This document shows positions 8,526 through 17,703 of a stretch of 40,577 bases of DNA, in pieces. Position 1 is the first letter of the stretch. Each line of letters begins with the position of its first letter. The notes under the pieces were generated by a model. It saw only the letters and a program-made list of their open reading frames with translations. It did no database searches and was not told the origin of the DNA. This stretch comes from Cytophagales bacterium (GTDB lineage Bacteria > Bacteroidota > Bacteroidia > Cytophagales > Cyclobacteriaceae): assembly GCA_022360015.1 (NCBI GenBank), contig JAKSDQ010000265.1:1-40577 (forward strand). Reading direction: 5' to 3'. The position numbers and the translations under genes were made by a program.

Positions 8526-8837
8526 TTGGAAAGCTCAGATAAATTAATTCGCCTGGATGATATGGACAACGTTCTTATTGCGAGATGCGATATAAAAAAA
8601 GGAGAGAGAATTCTTATTGAAAATAAAGAAATCGAAATGAAAACAGATGTAAAGCTTGGATTTAAAGTAGCTAGCAAAGCCATTATACCGGAAGAGAAAA
8701 TAATTAAGTTTCGAACCCCGATCGGTTCTGCCACAATGCCTGTTGAAATAGGAGATGTTGTCCATGTACACAACATGAAGAGTGACTATTCACCAACTTA
8801 TACCATACAAAATCAAAATGAGTATGAAGGACATTGA
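8526..8837 (+). CDS. UxaA-type dehydratase, small N-terminal (SAF domain) subunit
   Basis: A 103-residue protein corresponding to the SAF domain that opens altronate dehydratase-family enzymes: IRLDDMDNVLIARCDIKKGE, then LGFKVASKAIIPEEKIIKFRTPIG and GDVVHVHNM. The start must be the TTG at 8526, because the next ATG (8562) would remove the first conserved strand and a stop at 8508-8510 lies just upstream. It overlaps the large subunit by about 20 nt, so the two are translated together. In many bacteria the two parts are fused in one chain; split forms are known. Together they should dehydrate a sugar acid in the cytoplasm. Confidence 0.85.
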   Translation: MESSDKLIRLDDMDNVLIARCDIKKGERILIENKEIEMKTDVKLGFKVASKAIIPEEKIIKFRTPIGSATMPVEIGDVVHVHNMKSDYSPTYTIQNQNEYEGH

Positions 8838-10023
8838 ATGGAAAGGTTATGCCCGAAAGGATGGCTCAAAGGGCATCAGGAATGTTTTATTGGTGGTGTA
8901 TTTGGTAGAGTGCGCTCACCATGTAAGTTCGGAAATCGCGTCGGGATTTAATAAAAATGAGGTGCAGGTGATCGGATTTGGAGGTTGCTATCCCAACAGC
9001 CATGCTGACAAAGTAATGAGACGACTTTGTACACATCCAAATGTAGGAGGCGCTTTATTGGTGTCATTGGGGTGCGAAAGTTTCAACCGTTTTAAGCTTG
9101 CCAAAACTATCGAAGAGACAGGTCGGCCTGTTTCAACCCTGGTGATCCAGGAAGAAGGCGGTACTTCAAAAGCAATTGCAAGGGGCACCGAGTGGGTCCG
9201 GTCAGCACTACACCAATTGCAAAATACACCCAGCGTAAAAATGGGAGTTAAAGATTTGGTAATAGGTACTATATGCGGCGGATCTGATGCCACCAGCGGA
9301 ATTAGCGGAAACCCTGCCGTAGGATTGACATTTGACAGGCTGGTAGAAGAAAAAGCGATAACCATTTTTGAAGAAACCGGTGAAATGATAGGTTTTGAAG
9401 ACCATATCGCATCGCGGGCAAAAACCAAAGCGTTAGGAAATGAATTACGAAAATCAATCCAAAAGGCTGCCCGGTATTATACTATCATGGGGCATGCAAG
9501 CTTTGCCCCTGGAAATGCTGACGGAGGATTGAGTACCATCGAAGAAAAATCCTTAGGTGCCTACAGCAAGGGGGGAAAATCGGAGATAGCGGGGTTGCTC
9601 AAGCCCGGTGATATTCCAACGCAACCGGGGCTCTATTTATTGGATGTGGTACCCGACGGTGAACCAAGATTTGGTTTTCCAAATATTAATGATAATGCTG
9701 AAATATCAGAGTTAATGGCTTGCGGAAGCCACATCATATTATTTGTAACTGGCCGGGGATCTGTGGTGGGGTCTCCTATTGCACCGGTCATTAAGATATG
9801 TTCCAACCCGGATACTTATGAACGGATGGAGGAAGATATGGATATCAACGCAGGAAAAGTAATTTCCGGAGAATTGAATTTAAAAGAGAGCTCTAATGAA
9901 ATAATTTCGGCTATTCTCAGTACTGCTGCAGGAAACAAAACCGCCTCCGAGGCACTTGGACACCAGGAATTCGTTTTGTTGTATAAATCTTTCCAACCCG
10001 CAGGCCCATCCTGCTTACCTTAA
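8818..10023 (+). CDS. UxaA-type dehydratase, large subunit (altronate/galactarate dehydratase superfamily)
   Basis: About 401 residues. I prefer the ATG at 8818 (or 8824) to the GTG at 8782, because the conserved chain begins at WKGYARKDGSKGIRN. Family blocks follow: GFGGCYPNSHAD, VGGALLVSLGCESFN, IQEEGGTSKAIARG, GTICGGSDATSGISGNPAVG, FAPGNADGGLSTIEEKSLGA, and GRGSVVGSPIAPVIKICSNP near the end. The conserved Cys residues in GGCYPN, LGCES and TICGGSD suggest the usual metal-dependent chemistry. The family includes altronate, galactarate and sulfolactate-processing enzymes. Here, with fucosidases and an RraA-like aldolase, a deoxy-sugar acid such as fuconate is a reasonable guess, but no fucose dehydrogenase or lactonase is present in the window. 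Confidence 0.88.
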   Translation: MSMKDIEWKGYARKDGSKGIRNVLLVVYLVECAHHVSSEIASGFNKNEVQVIGFGGCYPNSHADKVMRRLCTHPNVGGALLVSLGCESFNRFKLAKTIEETGRPVSTLVIQEEGGTSKAIARGTEWVRSALHQLQNTPSVKMGVKDLVIGTICGGSDATSGISGNPAVGLTFDRLVEEKAITIFEETGEMIGFEDHIASRAKTKALGNELRKSIQKAARYYTIMGHASFAPGNADGGLSTIEEKSLGAYSKGGKSEIAGLLKPGDIPTQPGLYLLDVVPDGEPRFGFPNINDNAEISELMACGSHIILFVTGRGSVVGSPIAPVIKICSNPDTYERMEEDMDINAGKVISGELNLKESSNEIISAILSTAAGNKTASEALGHQEFVLLYKSFQPAGPSCLP

Positions 10024-10029
10024 ACACAA

Positions 10030-10071
10030 AGTAGCCAACGCTCTTAATTATTTTAAGAAGGGTTGGCTACT
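10030..10071. terminator. Hairpin between convergent UxaA and SusD genes
   Basis: AGTAGCCAAC at 10030-10039 pairs with GTTGGCTACT at 10062-10071, a ten-base perfect stem with a partly paired interior. It sits six bases after the UxaA stop and 40 bases before the SusD stop on the other strand, the place for a bidirectional terminator. There is no clear T-run on either side, so it may instead be a Rho-blocking or 3'-protecting hairpin. Confidence 0.55.
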
Positions 10072-10110
10072 AAATAAGGACTTTATGAATTTGAATTTTT
10101 GATTATTTTA

Positions 10111-11859
10111 TTATTGCAGCGGATCAAAATCTCCCCCCCAATTATTATTCTGCACCAATTTTGTATTTCTATCTAAAACAGACGTGGGTATACCATAAAT
10201 ATAAAACTGATCACTAATCGCAAAATCAGAAACATCTGTTTCAACTACAGATAAGTCAAATTTCGTATATACCTGATCAATATCATCCATCTTAGCTACA
10301 TGTGTTTCACCATCTTTTAGCGCCAAGGCTATACCACGCCTTTGTCTCAGATCTCTTAGGTAACCAAACATCTTATGTCTGCGTAAATCATCCCAGCGTT
10401 TACCTTCAAAACAAAACTCTACAAATCTTTCATTGATATAAGCCGTTCTTATTCCATCTTTTGAATTGGCTTTAATTCCATAATCCCCGGTACCCTCAAG
10501 AATACCTGCCCTTGCACGAACTTGTTTTAAGATATCGAGCGCTTCAGTTGTATTTCCCACCTCATTGGCACACTCGCCAAGGTTCATAAGCACTTCAGTA
10601 AACCTGATTTCAGGCCAGTCAACATCACATTGACCCACTTCGTTCCTGTTCTTATGTTTATCGACAGCCTTAATTCTATGAAAAGAGGAAGCAGAAGGGT
10701 TTCCGACTTCATCTGTTACCGGATTATAAGTACCTATTATGCCTGTCGGACCATTTAAATCCTCTATTTCTTCATAATAGGTCCATAAAAATGACTCGTC
10801 ATCTCTCATCCCCTGAACATATTGATTGGGTGAACCGTTGTAGTAAATATTTGCATAAAACCGATCATCGCGGTACCTCCACAAAGTATCGAGCGACATT
10901 GTTGCCGGATCCCAGGCCGAACCATCTTTCATGGGGAAAGCATTCACCAATTCCAGAGAAGGTTTATCTTGTCCGGCATCGCCACTCGACCAGGTAAGCG
11001 GGATCACACCTGCCTGGCTATAATACGATTGTGGGAAGTTAAACCGTCTTATCATCACATGTTCCATGTTTAATTCAACATCCCAAATATCCTTATAAGG
11101 ACTATATAAACCTTTTCCCTGTTCGACTAAAAAGTCTTTAGCCGCTCTATTCGCCTCATATGCTATTTGCCACGATGCCACACCTCCCAGGCCATCAAAC
11201 AGGGGACTGGCAAAAAACAACAGTACCCTTCCTTTAAAAGCCATTGCCACGCCTTTATCAATACGTCCTACATCTTCACCTGTCCAGGAAGAAGGTAATA
11301 AGTTGATCGCATCGTCTAAGTCCTGAATGATCTGTGCCACACATATTGAGGTTTTACTTCTCTCAACTGATAATTCCTCCAGATCGGATGTTGGTACCTG
11401 AGAAGTCAGAATCAACGGAACTCCCCCATAACTCTTAACCAAATTGTAATAAACCCATGCCCTCCAGAATAATGCCTGCCCCTTCAATTCATCTATGATA
11501 GCGGGATCAAATGTAGCATCATCGATATTGTCTAAGAATTGGTTTATTAAGCGAATGTTCGCGTAGGAAGAATTATATATGTTATAAGAATCGAAGGTAG
11601 CTGTACCTGTCAGCCATTCATTCGTAGCTCTATTATGTGCCACTCCTTCGTCCGTATTATTACCGGTACCGCCGGGATTACCAGGCATTAGCCTGGCATA
11701 CAAATCGTTGACATACGCACCCGAAAGCGCCTCATTACTGTAAATATCCGAAGGGTTTATTCCCGTAAGATTTTCTTTATCTAAAATTTCATTGCAGGCG
11801 GAAAGAAAAATTGTCAGCGCAGAAATAACTAAGATTATTGTATTATCTGATTTTCTCAT
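10111..11859 (-). CDS. SusD/RagB-family glycan-binding lipoprotein
   Basis: A 582-residue surface lipoprotein (ISALTIFLSACNE, lipidated Cys22) that forms the lid of the SusC transporter and binds the target oligosaccharide. SusD traits are the N-terminal ILDKENLTGINPSDIYSNE, the helical TPR-like part with LKGQALFWRAWVYYNLVKSYGGVPLI at about 130-155, VAMAFKGRVLLFFASPLFDG, and the C-terminal INERFVEFCFEGKRWDDLRRHKM with IYGIPTSVLDRN. It follows SusC by 22 nt and shares its transcript. The ligand cannot be read from the sequence; the surrounding enzymes point to a fucosylated or sulfated glycan. Confidence 0.95.
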   Translation of the reverse strand: MRKSDNTIILVISALTIFLSACNEILDKENLTGINPSDIYSNEALSGAYVNDLYARLMPGNPGGTGNNTDEGVAHNRATNEWLTGTATFDSYNIYNSSYANIRLINQFLDNIDDATFDPAIIDELKGQALFWRAWVYYNLVKSYGGVPLILTSQVPTSDLEELSVERSKTSICVAQIIQDLDDAINLLPSSWTGEDVGRIDKGVAMAFKGRVLLFFASPLFDGLGGVASWQIAYEANRAAKDFLVEQGKGLYSPYKDIWDVELNMEHVMIRRFNFPQSYYSQAGVIPLTWSSGDAGQDKPSLELVNAFPMKDGSAWDPATMSLDTLWRYRDDRFYANIYYNGSPNQYVQGMRDDESFLWTYYEEIEDLNGPTGIIGTYNPVTDEVGNPSASSFHRIKAVDKHKNRNEVGQCDVDWPEIRFTEVLMNLGECANEVGNTTEALDILKQVRARAGILEGTGDYGIKANSKDGIRTAYINERFVEFCFEGKRWDDLRRHKMFGYLRDLRQRRGIALALKDGETHVAKMDDIDQVYTKFDLSVVETDVSDFAISDQFYIYGIPTSVLDRNTKLVQNNNWGGDFDPLQ

Positions 11860-11881
11860 CTTATTGTAAATTTTGAATGAT

Positions 11882-14800
11882 TTATAATCCGATAGTAAGC
11901 CCCAGTGAATAAGTCGACATCAATGGATAAGCAGCTTCGTTATTCAACTCCGGATCTCCCATCTCATAACCGGTGAGTGTTAACAAATTTGTACCTAAAG
12001 CGAATATTCTTGCTCTTCTGAGACCAATTTTATTTGCTAACGTCGAAGGAATATCATACCCGATACTTAGGTTTCTCAACCGGACAAATCCTACACTCCA
12101 TACATTTAAAGATGAAGATTGTACATAACTGTATGACTGAGGTGCCCCCCAATTATGTAAAGCAGGCATCGAACCGTCAGGATTATCCGCAGACCAATAA
12201 TCCCTGTAGTAAGGAGATATCCTTAACATACCCGGAGCGATATTCCTGCCATCTACCCAACCTGAGCTGAAGCTTTTTTCATAACCGGCCATACCTGCAA
12301 ACAACGATTCAAGAAAAAAACCCTTGTAATTCATATTAAGTGTTAGCCCAAATGCGATGGGTGCGGCGTTGACCCCGAAATGATCGCTAAGCTCGACCCT
12401 GTCATAGACGTCTACTCTTCCGTCGGGAATACCTTCGGGACCGCTCAGATCGGCAAATTTAGCGCTACCCAAAGCAGGAGGAGCTCCAAAATGTATAAAT
12501 CCCTCAGGCAAAGCATCAATATCGGCTTGTGTTCTTAATATTTTTTCAAACTTATACCCGATGAACCTGGATAATGTTTTTCCATTCGGATCATCAATTT
12601 CCTGTGTATTGGCAGCTACATCCCTTAATTCAACTTCAGTCGTGTTATAAGTGAAATTGCCTTTCACTTGAAATTTAAAGTCTTTACCAATGGAACCATT
12701 GTACCCCAGATCAATTTCTAATCCTCTCGAATTAACAATACCATAGTTTTCTGCAGGTAGCGGACCACCAAACCCAGCGGGGATTGCCAGAATCCGTCCG
12801 CCCAAAATATCGAATGTATGCCTATGCCATGCTTCAACTGTAAAATTTACACGGCCCCTGAACATTTCCATATCCAGGCCTATATTGTATGAATTTGATT
12901 TTTCCCACGTCAAATTCGGATTTGGGATGCCACCGTAGCTTACCCGTGGGGCCAAAGTACCATTAGTACCTATAAAATAATTACCACCTACATTATATTG
13001 TTCGATCCATGCCCAGCCACCAATAGCATCGTTGCCTGTGCTGCCATACGAAAACCTGAGTTTAAGGAAATCGATGGTTTCAGCCAATTTCGAGTTATTA
13101 TAAAAACCTTCATTTGAAATGAGCCAGGCTGCAGATACTGAGGGGAAATTCCCAAATCTTTGGTCAGGGGCGAATTTAATAGAACCATCGCGACGCAGGG
13201 AAACCGTAATAAAATATTTTCCGGCGTAGTCGTATGAAGCCCTGAAAATATATGATAATCTCGCGTCTTCAGCTTCTGATCCTCCCGTACTCCAATCTTC
13301 ACTGTCACCACTGGCCGCAAAGAACTGGTCTTTGGGGAACAAAGGGAAGTTATACCTGATAGCGGAAAAAGAAGCGGCAGAAAAATCGTATTGCTCATAT
13401 ACAGCATCGGCACTGACATGATGGAGACCAAATGTGCGGTCATAAGAGATCTGCGCATTTAGTTGATATGAATTGGTTCTTGCAGATGCATTACTAATAT
13501 ATTCCCTGGCAGGATCACTACTTTGCAAAGATCCTGTGACCTCATCGGTAAAGATCAGACCATTGGTACCTGTTCTTCTGAAAGTATAGACCGTGTGTTG
13601 TTTAGCAAAAGACTTTGTATAATTATTGTTAATGTTTCTACTAAAGAAGCTTTTTAATACAAGACCTTCAACCATAGGTACTTTATACTCAATATTCAAC
13701 AGTGCATCAATTTGCTGGTTGGTGTTTTCCGAATAGCCGCTGTTTGTTAAAAGTTCGGGAAGATTCGCTACCCAGCCCGAATGGACAGGTTTTCCATCAA
13801 TGTAGGCAGGAACAAACGGATCCCAGGTTAACAAAGAGCCCAGTGATAGGAAACGTGTGTTGACGTTATCGAACGTAGCATTGTAACTGTCTCTCACACC
13901 ATTATTTAAACTGAGATTTAAGCCAACAGATAAGTTGTCAGTAAGATTTGCATTTATTTTACCACGGATATTGTATTTGTCGAATCCTAAGGAGGAAACA
14001 AAACCACTTTCTTTATAGTAAGAACCGGAAAGTAAATAAGTCAACGCCTCCGAACCTCCGGTTATGTTCAAGGCATACCTGCTGGTGGCAGGATCTTCGT
14101 ATACAGCATTAAATAAGTTACGCCCGTCCGGATTATTTTCCAATAACCACGCTTCTTCATCATCTCCAATACTATTGAATACATCTTGTTGAAGATCAAT
14201 AGCTTCCTGCATACCCATATAGGCAGGAAATTCTGCAATACGTGATATTCCATGGACAGTATTAAAATTCACTGATAATTTACCCGTTTTCCCCATTTTG
14301 GTTGTAACCAAGATGACCCCATTAGTAGCGCGGGCACCATAAATAGCTGCCGCTGCTGCATCTTTAAGAACAGAAATATTTTCTACTTCATTCGGGTCCA
14401 ATGCGTCGAAACTTACTTTGTCCCTTACAACACCATCAATAACATAGACAACACTACCTGCGTTCCACGAAGCTGTCCCCCTGACTACTAGGTCAGAAGA
14501 CATGCCGGGCACGCCGGAAGGCGCAGTAAACTGAGTTCCTGAAAGACGGCCTGCCAGTACATTTGACAGGTTTGAAGTAGGTATTTCGCTGAATTCGTCG
14601 GCGTCAACTGCCGAAACTGCCACGGTCGATGAGGCCTTTTTCGTTGTCCCATATCCGACCACCACAATTTCTTCTAATGATGCGACATCAGGAACTAAAC
14701 TAACATTAATAATTGATTGCGTGCCCACTGTAACCTCCTCCTTAATATAACCTATAGAGCTAAATACCAACACGGATTCCCCACTTGGCACTTCCAGCGA

Positions 14801-15325
14801 ATAGTTACCATCCACATCAGTAACTGTGCCCTGGCCAGTTCCTTTCACGATGACATTTACTCCTGCTAAGCCTTCACTATTCTCATCAGTCACTTTACCG
14901 GTTACTGTTGTTACCTGAAGAATTTCAACATTGGGTGCCAATTGTTTTACATGGGTCTTTTTGATGTTTTTAACAGTTATGTTATTATTGAACTGTTGGA
15001 AAGCCAGATTTGACTGGTGCGAAATATCCATAAGCACCTCATATAATGAGATGCCCTCATAAACACCATTGATGATGATATTATCGTCAAGTTGACGTTT
15101 TGTATACACAAAAGTATAATCTGTTTCATTTTCAATTTCCTCCATAACAGAAATTATACTATTCGCTTTGAATTTCAGATTGATTTTAATCTCTTTGACA
15201 CTAACAACTTTTTGAGCAATGGTTGCCTCAGCGGCAAAAAGGAGGCTACAAAAGATCAGTTGCGAAATCAAGCCAAAAGATGAATACAATAATATTTTCT
15301 TACATAGTAGAATTTTATTTTTCAT
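11882..15325 (-). CDS. SusC/RagA-family TonB-dependent transporter with STN signalling domain
   Basis: A 1147-residue outer-membrane protein. After a long signal region ending near FAAEATIAQ come an STN domain (about 45-115: SIISVMEEIENETDYTFVYT), a carboxypeptidase regulatory-like domain (VTGKVTDENSEGLAGVNVIVKG), the TonB-box region LEEIVVVGYGTTKK, the plug (VYVIDGVVRD and ISVLKDAAAAAIYGARATNG) and a 22-strand barrel ending in SLGLTIGL. It imports oligosaccharides with SusD. The STN domain is the part that contacts a FecR-type anti-sigma factor, and exactly such a gene lies upstream with its ECF sigma factor, so this transporter should also act as the sensor that switches on the locus. Length and domain order are normal. 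Confidence 0.96.
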   Translation of the reverse strand: MKNKILLCKKILLYSSFGLISQLIFCSLLFAAEATIAQKVVSVKEIKINLKFKANSIISVMEEIENETDYTFVYTKRQLDDNIIINGVYEGISLYEVLMDISHQSNLAFQQFNNNITVKNIKKTHVKQLAPNVEILQVTTVTGKVTDENSEGLAGVNVIVKGTGQGTVTDVDGNYSLEVPSGESVLVFSSIGYIKEEVTVGTQSIINVSLVPDVASLEEIVVVGYGTTKKASSTVAVSAVDADEFSEIPTSNLSNVLAGRLSGTQFTAPSGVPGMSSDLVVRGTASWNAGSVVYVIDGVVRDKVSFDALDPNEVENISVLKDAAAAAIYGARATNGVILVTTKMGKTGKLSVNFNTVHGISRIAEFPAYMGMQEAIDLQQDVFNSIGDDEEAWLLENNPDGRNLFNAVYEDPATSRYALNITGGSEALTYLLSGSYYKESGFVSSLGFDKYNIRGKINANLTDNLSVGLNLSLNNGVRDSYNATFDNVNTRFLSLGSLLTWDPFVPAYIDGKPVHSGWVANLPELLTNSGYSENTNQQIDALLNIEYKVPMVEGLVLKSFFSRNINNNYTKSFAKQHTVYTFRRTGTNGLIFTDEVTGSLQSSDPAREYISNASARTNSYQLNAQISYDRTFGLHHVSADAVYEQYDFSAASFSAIRYNFPLFPKDQFFAASGDSEDWSTGGSEAEDARLSYIFRASYDYAGKYFITVSLRRDGSIKFAPDQRFGNFPSVSAAWLISNEGFYNNSKLAETIDFLKLRFSYGSTGNDAIGGWAWIEQYNVGGNYFIGTNGTLAPRVSYGGIPNPNLTWEKSNSYNIGLDMEMFRGRVNFTVEAWHRHTFDILGGRILAIPAGFGGPLPAENYGIVNSRGLEIDLGYNGSIGKDFKFQVKGNFTYNTTEVELRDVAANTQEIDDPNGKTLSRFIGYKFEKILRTQADIDALPEGFIHFGAPPALGSAKFADLSGPEGIPDGRVDVYDRVELSDHFGVNAAPIAFGLTLNMNYKGFFLESLFAGMAGYEKSFSSGWVDGRNIAPGMLRISPYYRDYWSADNPDGSMPALHNWGAPQSYSYVQSSSLNVWSVGFVRLRNLSIGYDIPSTLANKIGLRRARIFALGTNLLTLTGYEMGDPELNNEAAYPLMSTYSLGLTIGL

Positions 15326-15427
15326 AACTTTACTTTGTTTTGATGTAAACCTTACATTAAAAAATTCTCTTCTATATGAAATATTATAGCTGCGAACTTT
15401 GTATTTCTATAGAGAGAAATGTATTTT

Positions 15428-15460
15428 CAGCAATGCTCCTTGAGCATTGCTGTTTTTTTT
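15428..15460 (+). terminator. Intrinsic terminator on the plus strand, antisense to the susC leader
   Basis: CAGCAATGCTC at 15428-15438 and GAGCATTGCTG at 15442-15452 form an 11-bp perfect stem with a three-base loop, followed by eight Ts at 15453-15460. This is a textbook Rho-independent terminator, but only for plus-strand RNA, and every gene around it (SusC, FecR) is on the minus strand. No plus-strand protein gene ends here, which suggests an antisense transcript over the susC leader. On the minus strand the same stem would lie in the susC 5' untranslated region. Confidence 0.7.
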
Positions 15461-15498
15461 GATTATACCATTCTCATAGGCGCTTATTTAGTTTTGCT

Positions 15499-16506
15499 TT
15501 ATTGATATTTAATAGACACGTTTTTTTCCTCAATACCGAATGTAAAACCTATTTGGTGACCTATGACCCTCAATGTATGTTCAAGAGTTTCATTTTTAAA
15601 TTTGGCGGTCAAATCCCAGTTTTCGTTACCTTGATTTTGTATCGAAAACCGTACATTATACCACTCCTCTAATTTCCTCACTACATCAGCCTCATTGGCA
15701 TTCTTAAACAGAATTATACCATCTTTCCAGGCAATGTCTTCTTCCTCCAAAATTGAGGTGGTAAGTGACGCTTTGTTTTTCTCATAGACGGCCTTTTTAT
15801 TTTGTGTTAAAAGCACACTTTTTTCATTTCCCGCTTCTGAATTTTCGGATATGGATTCAACTTTAACCTTTCCGGATACCACGGCTACCTGGATGTTGTC
15901 AGATTCCTGATGTGCTTTAATATTAAAGGAAGTTCCCAGAACTGTTGTTATGATATTTCCGGATCGAATAATAAAGGGGTTAGATTCATCCCTGACCACT
16001 TCAAAAAATGCTTCTCCTTCCAACATCACCTCACGTTTGTTTCCGGAGAAATACAACGGAAACTTAAGTTTCGAACTGGAATTTAATTTTACTATTGTCC
16101 CATCAGGCAGGTTAAATGTTGTTTTTCTGCCCTTCTCATTAATTTTTTCTACATATGCTACATCCAATGAGCGGTCATTTTGCTGTTGGGACGAATGATG
16201 ATAAAGTGACCAGGATAGTCCTACAATCATTACCAAAACCGCAGCATAATTGATCACAGACTGTACTCTAACCCACTTGTTAAAAGACTTTCTATTAGAA
16301 TGTATTATTCTATTTAATAAATTGTATTTTGAAATATCATCCAGTCTATCGCCGGGAGCAGGCCATGATTGATCATTGATTACTTCTTCCCAAATTTCAC
16401 TATGCAAACCATTCTTCAGAAAGTTGTTAACTTTTTGAAATTCATCTTTATTCAGGTTTCCTTCAATATATTTTTCCAAAAGTTTTTTTATTTCAGCTTT
16501 CCTCAT
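15499..16506 (-). CDS. FecR-family anti-sigma factor
   Basis: A 335-residue inner-membrane protein with one transmembrane helix (VINYAAVLVMIVGLSWSLY, about 83-101). The cytoplasmic N-terminus should hold the sigma factor. The periplasmic part is the FecR domain (GRKTTFNLPDGTIVKLNSSS, REVMLEGEAFFEV, IITTVLGTSFNIKAH, VAVVSGKVKVES) and the C-terminal module (IILFKNANEADVVRKLEEWYNV) that receives the signal from the STN domain of SusC. It stands between the ECF sigma gene and susC, all in the same direction, the classic trans-envelope arrangement. A 288-nt gap without visible genes separates it from the sigma gene. Confidence 0.94.
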   Translation of the reverse strand: MRKAEIKKLLEKYIEGNLNKDEFQKVNNFLKNGLHSEIWEEVINDQSWPAPGDRLDDISKYNLLNRIIHSNRKSFNKWVRVQSVINYAAVLVMIVGLSWSLYHHSSQQQNDRSLDVAYVEKINEKGRKTTFNLPDGTIVKLNSSSKLKFPLYFSGNKREVMLEGEAFFEVVRDESNPFIIRSGNIITTVLGTSFNIKAHQESDNIQVAVVSGKVKVESISENSEAGNEKSVLLTQNKKAVYEKNKASLTTSILEEEDIAWKDGIILFKNANEADVVRKLEEWYNVRFSIQNQGNENWDLTAKFKNETLEHTLRVIGHQIGFTFGIEEKNVSIKYQ

Positions 16507-16794
16507 GACTGTATTACTTCACTGTTTTGATTTAAATCACTATTAATACAATTAACCAAACAGAGATATATACCGTACGATCAAAAAAAATCTTCTTTAC
16601 GGCAAAATCAATGATCCAAAAATCAATATCTTCTTTCCCGGCAGGACTTACGTAGTTGACCATATAGCTTCTATTCTATATTTTGGATGTTATAAAATCA
16701 CTGAACTTTGGTAATTTTAACTGCTTTGACAGAGGACAGGTAAATTATGGATGGACTATCTACTCCTGTAAATGGGTAGGATTAGATTAACAGA

Positions 16795-17400
16795 TTAGTT
16801 AGTTTCGATGCAGGTTAAAAAAATAAGGATAGATAATTTCAAAACATATCCATTAGCTGCTAAATAGTTTTTCAATGCTTTCAGGGCCTTAACTAATTGT
16901 ACGTTAACCGTGCCTTTGCTAATACCCATTTTTTCTGCGATTTCATGGTGTGTTAGTCCCTCAACCCTTGATAGTTCATAGATTTTCCTTCGCTGTGGAG
17001 GCAAGATATCAATCGCACTATTTACAAGGTCGCTTAACTCTGAGTATAAGAATTCTTCTTCTACAAACCGTTGCTGACTATGATCCATATTACGCTTGAT
17101 TTGGTAATAAATCTCACGTTGTTTTGATGCCCTCTTTACAACATTCAGCACATGGTTTTTGGCAATTGTAAATAAAAATGACTTAAAAGAATTCTCAGAA
17201 ATCAATTTTTCTCTCAAACTCCATACTTTCACAAAAACTTCATGGCACACATCTAATGAAAGTTCAGGCGATTTGCATATACTTAAGACAAAGTTATATA
17301 TTTGATCTATATACTTCAGGTATAGCTTTTTAAAAGCTTCTTCATCACCACCGACAATCTGTTCAACTAATTTCGCTTCATCAAAAACAATTCTTGACAT
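16795..17400 (-). CDS. ECF-type RNA polymerase sigma-70 factor
   Basis: A 201-residue sigma factor of the Bacteroidota PUL type. Region 2 is visible as FKKLYLKYIDQIYNFVLSIC and CHEVFVKVWSLREKL with SFKSFLFTIAKNHVLN; region 4 is LPPQRRKIYELSRVEGLTHHEIAEKMGISKGTVNVQLVKALKALKNYL. It should direct RNA polymerase to the susCD promoter when FecR releases it. About 20 hydrophobic residues (LKLSILIFLTCIETN) follow region 4, an unusual though not unknown tail that could tether it to the membrane. Gene order sigma-FecR-SusC-SusD supports the role. Confidence 0.95.
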   Translation of the reverse strand: MSRIVFDEAKLVEQIVGGDEEAFKKLYLKYIDQIYNFVLSICKSPELSLDVCHEVFVKVWSLREKLISENSFKSFLFTIAKNHVLNVVKRASKQREIYYQIKRNMDHSQQRFVEEEFLYSELSDLVNSAIDILPPQRRKIYELSRVEGLTHHEIAEKMGISKGTVNVQLVKALKALKNYLAANGYVLKLSILIFLTCIETN

Positions 17401-17703
17401 GATCCCTGGAAAAAAAATTCTTCGAATTGTAAGTTATGAAAATATTAATAATTATGCCTATTGAATAATATGGGAAACAGAAAGACGATTTATAAATGTC
17501 TGTCTTCCGGAAGACTAATTGATAAGGGAACACGTGCTGGCACAAAAGGCCAATGTATCGTTTAGTTTGCGGATTGAATCACACTACCTGAGATATAAAG
17601 TTAAGCGTTGAAGGTGAATATGCCATCGAAATGTTTTACTATGAATTGGTTAATATCACTCCTTTATATGAAAATCAATTCAAATTCAGTAATTTTGCAA
17701 CCC

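Noticed and set aside
8988-9428. 146-codon minus-strand frame in the UxaA large-subunit gene
   Set aside because: Overlaps conserved UxaA blocks on the plus strand and shows no motif itself.
12988-13458. 156-codon frame inside susC in another frame on the same strand
   Set aside because: It lies wholly within the well-conserved SusC barrel sequence.
17690-17697. TAATTTTG as the -7 promoter element of the metal operon
   Set aside because: It matches the consensus but ends six bases before the preferred ATG and has no -33 TTTG, so it would demand a leaderless mRNA.
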